A DNA stretch of 12,772 nt from an uncultured Eubacteriales bacterium. Its GTDB lineage: Bacteria; Bacillota; Clostridia; Lachnospirales; Lachnospiraceae. The position numbers and the translations under genes were made by a program. Every line of letters begins with the position of its first letter. Positions within the stretch are counted from its first letter, which is position 1. The notes beneath the pieces were generated by a model, which was not told the origin of the DNA, ran no database searches, and worked only from the letters and a program-made list of their open reading frames with translations. The stretch covers positions 1-12,772 of the forward strand of contig ONWK01000011.1 of the NCBI GenBank assembly GCA_900321505.1, given 5' to 3'. Shown in pieces: positions 7,864-12,772 of this stretch.

Positions 7864-8597
7864 GCCTTATCCTCCAAAATAAAACCGGTGCCCCAGATTG
7901 TTTTGATATATACCGGGTTTCCGGGATCATCCTCGATCTTTTCACGGAGATGACGGATGTGGACATTCAGTGTGACATCGCCCACGAATTCAGTCTCCCA
8001 GACCTTCTCAAAGAATTCCTCCTTTTTGATGATCCGGTTCCTGTTCTTCAGCATGTAGACCAGAATACGGAATTCCATGGCTTTTAACGGGGTTTCCGTT
8101 CCGTTCTTTATCACAACGGCGCGCTGCAGGTCGATCTTTGCCTGCCCAAGGGTTACATATTGGGAGGCTTCCTTCTTTACGGCAGCTGAACTGCCGCTTT
8201 CCCCTGTTTCTTTATTTGATGCCTCATATCTTTTAAGAGCAGCCTTTACCTTGGCCAGAAGAACGGACAGAGAGTAGGGCTTGCAGATATAATCATCCCC
8301 GCCGATGGTCAGAGCCAGCAGCATGTCATCCTCGGAGGATCTGGCACTGATGAAAAAGATAGGAACATTTATATTCCGCCGGAGCTGCTGACACAGTTCA
8401 AATCCGGAATCCTCGCCGAGATTTATATCAAGGAGCACCAGTGAACAGGTATGCTCTTCAAAAAAAGCCAGTGCCGATTCCTTATCCAGCACATAGCTTG
8501 CGGACACACCGGACATATTAAAATACCGGGCGGTATACTCGGAAAGCTCCGCCTCATCATCCACGATCAGAACGCTGTAATGCATGCTCTTACCCAT
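7860..8597 (-). CDS. OmpR/PhoB-family response regulator
   Basis: Up to 245 residues. The receiver domain occupies about 5-118 with the acidic pair Asp13/Asp14, phospho-acceptor Asp57 in LLDINLG, Ser84 and Lys106 (CKPYS). A winged-helix DNA-binding domain fills about 145-243 (EFRILVYMLKNRNRIIKKEEFFEKVW, then TLNVHIRHLREKIE and IKTIWGTGF). Asp57 phosphorylation by the adjacent kinase should drive dimerisation on DNA. The first ATG (8597) has only CTGGGG directly against it. The in-frame ATG at 8585 would give MHYSVLIVDDE, a more usual receiver start, with GGGGAT 9 nt upstream, so the true start may be 8585. A good promoter lies at 8691-8719. Likely targets are the ABC genes downstream and its own divergent region, by analogy with similar clusters. 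Confidence 0.95.
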   Translation of the reverse strand: MGKSMHYSVLIVDDEAELSEYTARYFNMSGVSASYVLDKESALAFFEEHTCSLVLLDINLGEDSGFELCQQLRRNINVPIFFISARSSEDDMLLALTIGGDDYICKPYSLSVLLAKVKAALKRYEASNKETGESGSSAAVKKEASQYVTLGQAKIDLQRAVVIKNGTETPLKAMEFRILVYMLKNRNRIIKKEEFFEKVWETEFVGDVTLNVHIRHLREKIEDDPGNPVYIKTIWGTGFILEDKA

Positions 8598-8621
8598 CCC
8601 CAGATAATAAAAAAATTATGA

Positions 8622-8688
8622 GTAACTGTTCAGCGCCCTGCGATCCGTGCCTTGTTTCCCCAGGGGTGCCGAATAGTTACAGTTACAG
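8622..8688 (-). promoter_or_regulatory. Structured or operator-bearing leader of the response regulator gene
   Basis: Just at the predicted transcription start the minus strand reads CTGTAACTGTAACT, a tandem TGTAAC repeat (8688-8675). Its GTAACTGT (8686-8679) is exactly complementary to ACAGTTAC (8629-8622) near the start codon, so the leader RNA could fold into an 8-bp stem closing a 49-nt loop. The repeats could instead be protein-binding half-sites. No match to a riboswitch class was recognised. Confidence 0.35.
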
Positions 8689-8690
8689 GA

Positions 8691-8719
8691 ATTTTACCAT
8701 AAGGCTGTAAATATATCAA
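8691..8719 (-). promoter_or_regulatory. Promoter of the response regulator/kinase operon
   Basis: On the minus strand TTGATA (8719-8714), a 17-nt spacer and TAAAAT (8696-8691) form a good sigma-A-type promoter, each hexamer matching 5 of 6 consensus bases. The predicted start lies near 8684, giving a leader of about 90-100 nt. CCACGGGA abuts the upstream side of the -35 hexamer, a position suited to an activator of the OmpR class. Confidence 0.65.
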
Positions 8720-8814
8720 TCCCGTGGAAGGCAAGGCTGAAAACCATCTCGACAGCCATAAAAAATGATGATAAACTCGTTCTGTAAAATCAATCTGGAA
8801 AGCAGGTTTTCCAT

Positions 8815-8838
8815 CCGTGATGTTTATGATTTTCACGG
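8815..8838. promoter_or_regulatory. Dyad CCGTGA-N12-TCACGG upstream of the TIR gene
   Basis: A perfect 6-bp inverted repeat (8815-8820 and 8833-8838) encloses TATGAT (8825-8830), a possible -10 box for the plus-strand TIR gene, about 45 nt before its start codon. No good -35 accompanies it. A related half-site CCCGTG occurs at 8721-8726 beside the -35 of the divergent regulator promoter. The arrangement resembles an operator but the protein that binds is unknown. Confidence 0.35.
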
Positions 8839-8874
8839 GATGCTGAATATATATCAGAAATGAGGCGCTAAGCA

Positions 8875-11800
8875 ATGATCGAGCATTATAATGCGTTTAT
8901 TTCATACCGGCATTCGGATCAGGATATAAAGGTGGCGCGTACCATACAGTCGGATCTGGAGCATTTTCATATTCCGGCAAAGATCCGTAAAGCTACAGGA
9001 AGAAAGAAGATCGACCGTATATTCCTGGATAAGGACGAGCTGGGGGCGGCAAGCAATCTGTCCGCGGATATTGCGGATGCCCTGGAACGGGCGGAGCATC
9101 TGATCGTTATCTGCTCCACTGCCACAAAGCAGTCCGCATGGGTGCCCCGGGAGATCGAATATTTCCTGCGTAATCATACGCGCCGTCAGATCACTACGGT
9201 TCTTGTGGACGGAGAGCCCGAGGATGTGATCCCGGAAATACTGAAATATGAGGACCGGACGCTGACCGATCCCAATGGAAATGAATACACGGCCCAGGTA
9301 CCTCTGGAGCCCCTGTCCTGTGATTACCGTCTGCCGCGGAAGAAGGCAAAAAAAGAAGAGCTTCCGAGACTTGCATCCAAGCTGCTGGGATGTTCTTATG
9401 ATGAGCTGATGAACCGCCGGCGTGCATATATGATCCGCCGGCTGACGATAGCCTTTTCACTGATACTGGCCGGCGTGCTGGGCTTTGGGGCATATCTTAT
9501 ATACAGCCGTATCAAAATACGTGAAAGCCTCGAAAGCTCTCTCAGAAATCAGTCCATTTATCTGGCAAATGAATCCCTTTATTCCCTGGAGGAGGAACAG
9601 CGCATCCTCGCGCTGCAGCTGGCGCTGGAGGCTCTTCCGAAGGACGAAGATGATTCCCGCCCGGTGACTCCTCAGGCCATCCGCGCCCTGACGGAATCTA
9701 CGCTGGCTTATACCACACGCGACGGTTTTGATATCCAGGACATCTGGAGCTACCGCATGCCTGATCTGATCTATAACAACAACTGTCTCCTTTCTCCCGG
9801 CGGAAATGCGCTTGCCGCCTGGGATAAGCTGGGGAATCTGAGGGTCTGGGATACAAGAACTCATGCTGTGATATTCAGTGCCGACAGGCTGAAAAATGCC
9901 AAAGGTGTGGTATTTCTGCCCAATGACAGATTTATGCTTACCACCTCCGAAGGGGTTTCCGTATACCGTATACCGGACGGAACTCTTGTCTGGGAAAAGA
10001 AGCTTGAAATGGATTATAATCCTGTTGCGGAAAATTCGGTATTCTCGGATGATACGCTGCTTCTTGCAACGGCTGATATGAAGCTGCACAGGCTGTCCCT
10101 GGACGATGGTTCGGAAAAAGCCGTATATGAGCTTCCGTCGGATGACACCGGCATGATGACGACCATAAGTCAGCTTCAGATATCTCCGGATGAAAAAAGG
10201 GTTGCAGTCAGGATATATAAGGATATTACAGCTCAGAACATACTCATTTATGATATTGAAAATGGGAAGACGCATACTATCGATCATAACGAATATGTAT
10301 CGGCCTTTGTATGGGGTGATGAGGCTCATCTGATCACGGCGTCCCCCGTAAAGATAGCGGGTTCCAACTCCACCATAGGTGATGTGAAATATGTTCAGAC
10401 CGATCATGTAACGCTGCGGTGCTTTGATCCGGACAGTGCTTCCGAGCTCTGGAACTACGATTTTACCTGTGAAAATGTTTCAATCCACAACAATTTCCTG
10501 GTATTGCCGCAGAACGAAGCTGTGGCTTACTACCATGCTAATAAAGCGGAAATATTCAAGGTATCGAACGGTAAGCGGGTTGCCAGTCATAATACAAATG
10601 AGTCCATCATAATGGCGCAGGATCCCGACGGAGACGGATGGCCATTTTACGTTACTGAAAACGGAGGGCTGGTATTTCCTTCCAATACAGAAAGTGTAAC
10701 CATATACCGGTTTTTTACGGAAAGGCTGAATCAGGTTTTTTACAGTGTGGATTCAGGCTTCTTTACACATCCGTCCAGCAGTGCGGAGATACTTCATTAC
10801 GGACTGTATGTCTGTGATGACGAATGGAATCAGCTTAAGTCCTCCGGGGAATTAACCCATCCGGAAAGATCCTATATGGACGATAATGTCATGGCTGTCC
10901 TCAGTTATGTTACCGCGGACGGTTCCGCAGAAGAGATAACGGACAATGAAACCAGACAGCTGATCCTTACCATAGTCAATCCTTCCACCGGCGAGCAGGT
11001 GTACAGCATGCCTCTCATAGATGACGGTAAAAGTCTTCAAAGCCATAAGCTGTCTTTCCTGGGGTCTGAAGGAATGCATTTTTATATGGGCTACGCACCG
11101 CAGCTGCAGGGGTACAGGATCCTGGATCTTGATCTGGATACGGGTGAGATCACGGACTTTGATATAGCGGAGGAAGAATATGCATCCCCGGATTTCTGTT
11201 CCTTCAGTAAGGGGAAGCTCTATTACTGCACCAAACAGTCGGGGTCACTTCAGCTCTGCGTCTATGATATTGCCACGAAGAAGACAGATGAGTATAAGAT
11301 CAGTGATGATCCGTCAAAGGTTACTGTAAGAAAGGCGCCTGTAGTTATTCCCATCAGGAATTCAGTCCTTCTCACTGCTGATCAGGATACGATCCTGGTC
11401 GATCTTAACAGCGGTGCCATAGAAACCCTTACCCTTCCGGAATCATGGGTTACCATGGGCTTTGCCTATGATCCCGGAAAGGATATGATCGCCCTGTCCA
11501 GCAGCAACACGATACGTCTGGTCTCATTAAAAGGCGGTGAAGATATAGAGATAAGCTGTCCCGTTGTTCCCGGTGGAATGTGCTTTTATACCGATGAGGA
11601 AAAGGACGGTAAAACTGTCCTGCTGGTTTCGTCATCAGATGGTTATCTGTATCGCTACAATACCGAAACCGGTGAACTTGCCGGGCAGAGTGTGCTCACT
11701 ATTTCCGGTACTTCCATGGAAAGAGCGGATTTCACCTTCGATACGGAAAGGAAACTGATGTATCTGCAGATCGGTGATCTGCTGGATATCTTCGAAACCG

Positions 11801-12024
11801 ATACCTGGTATGAGGAGACCTCGATTGAAAGATGTCTGGGACACCATGGACCCACGGACCGGTTCTATGCCTATTCCCATCCGAACGGGAAGGTTTATAC
11901 CTTAGGATATTTCAGGCATTATACCATCGATGACCTGATCAGTAAGGCAAAGACCATGCTCCGGGACTCGGAGATGCCGGATGAGCTGAAGGAGGCATAC
12001 GGGATAGAGGTGGAGGAGGAGTAA
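8875..12024 (+). CDS. TIR domain / single membrane anchor / beta-propeller receptor-like protein
   Basis: 1049 residues, ATG at 8875 with GAGG 9 nt upstream. Residues 3-115 are a TIR domain: first strand NAFISYRHSD at 6-15, DKDEL at 52-56, strand HLIVICS at 75-81, and SAWVPREIEYF at 87-97, where Trp89 and Glu93 align with the WxxxE catalytic glutamate segment of TIR NADases such as SARM1. A basic stretch (MNRRRAYMIRR) precedes one helix at about 186-210. Then comes a LANESLYSLEEEQRILALQLALEALP-like segment (230-254), common ahead of propellers in bacterial WD40 proteins, and from about 290 to 1010 repeated strand motifs ending in W/Y-D-x-x-[TN]G (for example RVWDTRTHAVIF), probably one or two propellers. 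By the positive-inside rule TIR is cytoplasmic and the propeller extracytoplasmic. NAD cleavage is inferred. It is divergent from the two-component genes. Confidence 0.85.
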   Translation: MIEHYNAFISYRHSDQDIKVARTIQSDLEHFHIPAKIRKATGRKKIDRIFLDKDELGAASNLSADIADALERAEHLIVICSTATKQSAWVPREIEYFLRNHTRRQITTVLVDGEPEDVIPEILKYEDRTLTDPNGNEYTAQVPLEPLSCDYRLPRKKAKKEELPRLASKLLGCSYDELMNRRRAYMIRRLTIAFSLILAGVLGFGAYLIYSRIKIRESLESSLRNQSIYLANESLYSLEEEQRILALQLALEALPKDEDDSRPVTPQAIRALTESTLAYTTRDGFDIQDIWSYRMPDLIYNNNCLLSPGGNALAAWDKLGNLRVWDTRTHAVIFSADRLKNAKGVVFLPNDRFMLTTSEGVSVYRIPDGTLVWEKKLEMDYNPVAENSVFSDDTLLLATADMKLHRLSLDDGSEKAVYELPSDDTGMMTTISQLQISPDEKRVAVRIYKDITAQNILIYDIENGKTHTIDHNEYVSAFVWGDEAHLITASPVKIAGSNSTIGDVKYVQTDHVTLRCFDPDSASELWNYDFTCENVSIHNNFLVLPQNEAVAYYHANKAEIFKVSNGKRVASHNTNESIIMAQDPDGDGWPFYVTENGGLVFPSNTESVTIYRFFTERLNQVFYSVDSGFFTHPSSSAEILHYGLYVCDDEWNQLKSSGELTHPERSYMDDNVMAVLSYVTADGSAEEITDNETRQLILTIVNPSTGEQVYSMPLIDDGKSLQSHKLSFLGSEGMHFYMGYAPQLQGYRILDLDLDTGEITDFDIAEEEYASPDFCSFSKGKLYYCTKQSGSLQLCVYDIATKKTDEYKISDDPSKVTVRKAPVVIPIRNSVLLTADQDTILVDLNSGAIETLTLPESWVTMGFAYDPGKDMIALSSSNTIRLVSLKGGEDIEISCPVVPGGMCFYTDEEKDGKTVLLVSSSDGYLYRYNTETGELAGQSVLTISGTSMERADFTFDTERKLMYLQIGDLLDIFETDTWYEETSIERCLGHHGPTDRFYAYSHPNGKVYTLGYFRHYTIDDLISKAKTMLRDSEMPDELKEAYGIEVEEE

Positions 12025-12055
12025 GACCGGGTAACTCCGGTGACAACATAACGGT

Positions 12056-12095
12056 CACAAAAATAACCCGGCGCATTCGCCGGGTTATTTTTGTG
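12056..12095. terminator. Bidirectional terminator between convergent genes
   Basis: A perfect 18-bp inverted repeat (12056-12073 and 12078-12095) with a 4-nt CATT loop. The stem has a GC-rich core (CCCGGCG) flanked by AAAAA on one side and TTTTT on the other, so it works on both strands. It lies 32 nt after the TIR stop codon and 9 nt after the stop of the convergent minus-strand gene. Confidence 0.95.
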
Positions 12096-12103
12096 CTATC
12101 AGC

Positions 12104-12772
12104 CTACACCCTTCTGTACAGTTTATCGAACAGCCTTCTCCGTATGATATAGATATCATGCGGATCCTCCTCCCGGCAGGCGATATAGTCGCCGGGGTTT
12201 CCGGAATAATATTTTTCTTCATCCCAGGCGGTAAAGAGCTTTACGTAATGATCAAGAGGTCTTGCGTAGATCCTTGAGCCGCCTGAGCTTATCACGCCCA
12301 TGGCATACTCCATTACCGTTTTACGTTCATGGGTTGTATGGTTCGTAACAGTAGGATCATAATCAAATACACGGCTGTAGGGCTTTCCTGTCATGGTATA
12401 GCTGGATCTCAGCTTCTCCTCACGGATAGGATAAACCTCTCCCTCGATACCGATCATCATATAGAGATCCGGGTCCACCGTTACATCCACATCACCCTCA
12501 AGAGTACGTATCTCCAGCCTGGAGCCCGCCGGAAAGATATCCGAAAGCTTTACGCATCCAACCTCCTGAGGCTGCTTTTCATAAAGAGCAAGTCCATCAA
12601 GAGTAAGAGTGGTTTCCCTGGCATAAAGCACCTCATAGAGTGAGAAATAGGACTCCAGCCTTTCCTCAAGTATCCTGTTGGTCACACGGTATATATCCTC
12701 CCCCGGAAAGGCGTATTCCTCCAGCTTTTCCGGACGTATGGTCCCGCCGGCCTTCAGGAAATGTCCGCCGCC
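12104..12772 (-). CDS. Unrecognised protein, C-terminal 222 residues
   Basis: The frame is open from the right edge to a TAG at 12106-12104, so this is the C-terminal part of a longer gene. A GTG at 12685 is only an internal codon: the 29 codons before it (GGGHFLKAGGTIRPEKLEEY...) read as protein and there is no ribosome binding site. The fragment is soluble, rich in Tyr, Glu and Arg, with no membrane segment and no signal. Visible features are a strand-rich middle (LEIRTLEGDVDVTVDPDLYMMIGIEGEVYPI), then a HTTHERKT motif, and an ending GDYIACREEDPHDIYIIRRRLFDKLY. I cannot place it in a family. It converges on the TIR gene with only a shared terminator between them, so the two are not in one operon. 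Coding status is secure; function is unknown. Confidence 0.8.
   Translation of the reverse strand, partial: GGGHFLKAGGTIRPEKLEEYAFPGEDIYRVTNRILEERLESYFSLYEVLYARETTLTLDGLALYEKQPQEVGCVKLSDIFPAGSRLEIRTLEGDVDVTVDPDLYMMIGIEGEVYPIREEKLRSSYTMTGKPYSRVFDYDPTVTNHTTHERKTVMEYAMGVISSGGSRIYARPLDHYVKLFTAWDEEKYYSGNPGDYIACREEDPHDIYIIRRRLFDKLYRRV

Noticed and set aside
8630..8875. 81-codon minus-strand frame in the divergent intergenic region
   Set aside because: It overlaps the strong regulator promoter and its leader, has no ribosome binding site, and no protein-like features.
9457..10407. 316-codon minus-strand frame
   Set aside because: Antisense shadow of the TIR-propeller gene; its translation shows no recognisable domain and the plus-strand frame is continuous and better supported.

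Overview
The window looks like chromosomal DNA from a Gram-positive Firmicute, most plausibly a Lachnospiraceae-type Clostridium relative. The reasons are strong AGGAGG-type ribosome binding sites, moderate base composition, a secreted enzyme with C-terminal GWWY-type cell-wall-binding repeats, and a TIR / membrane-anchor / beta-propeller protein of a kind I associate with that family. The taxonomic call is inference from gene style. I see no rRNA, tRNA, CRISPR array, transposase or integrase.

Layout. At the left edge (1-357, minus) is the N-terminal part of an MMPL/RND-type membrane transporter. Just upstream of it in the same direction (402-2747, minus) is a secreted family 3 glycoside hydrolase of the beta-N-acetylglucosaminidase type. 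A gap at 2748-3244 holds a likely promoter for the hydrolase, a low-confidence orphan reading frame on the plus strand, and a strong hairpin terminator. From 3245 to 8597, all minus, lies a signalling and transport block: response regulator, then histidine kinase (overlapping by 4 nt), then a hairpin terminator with a promoter-like -10 box, then an ABC ATPase and an FtsX/MacB-type permease.

Divergent from the response regulator is a 1049-residue plus-strand protein (8875-12024). It has a TIR domain with the WxxxE catalytic-glutamate motif of TIR NADases, one membrane segment, and a very large beta-propeller region. A perfect 18-bp bidirectional terminator separates it from a convergent minus-strand gene (12104 to beyond the right edge) that I do not recognise.

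How the genes may work together. The two-component system probably controls the adjacent ABC exporter, a common arrangement in Firmicutes for responding to envelope stress or antimicrobial peptides, although the kinase has a sizeable extracytoplasmic sensor and so is not of the BceS type. The 277-bp divergent region between the response regulator and the TIR gene carries repeated CACGGG half-sites beside both promoters, so the TIR receptor may share regulation with the two-component system. The TIR-propeller protein is the most interesting gene here: its predicted topology would put a possible NAD-cleaving domain inside the cell and a propeller sensor outside.
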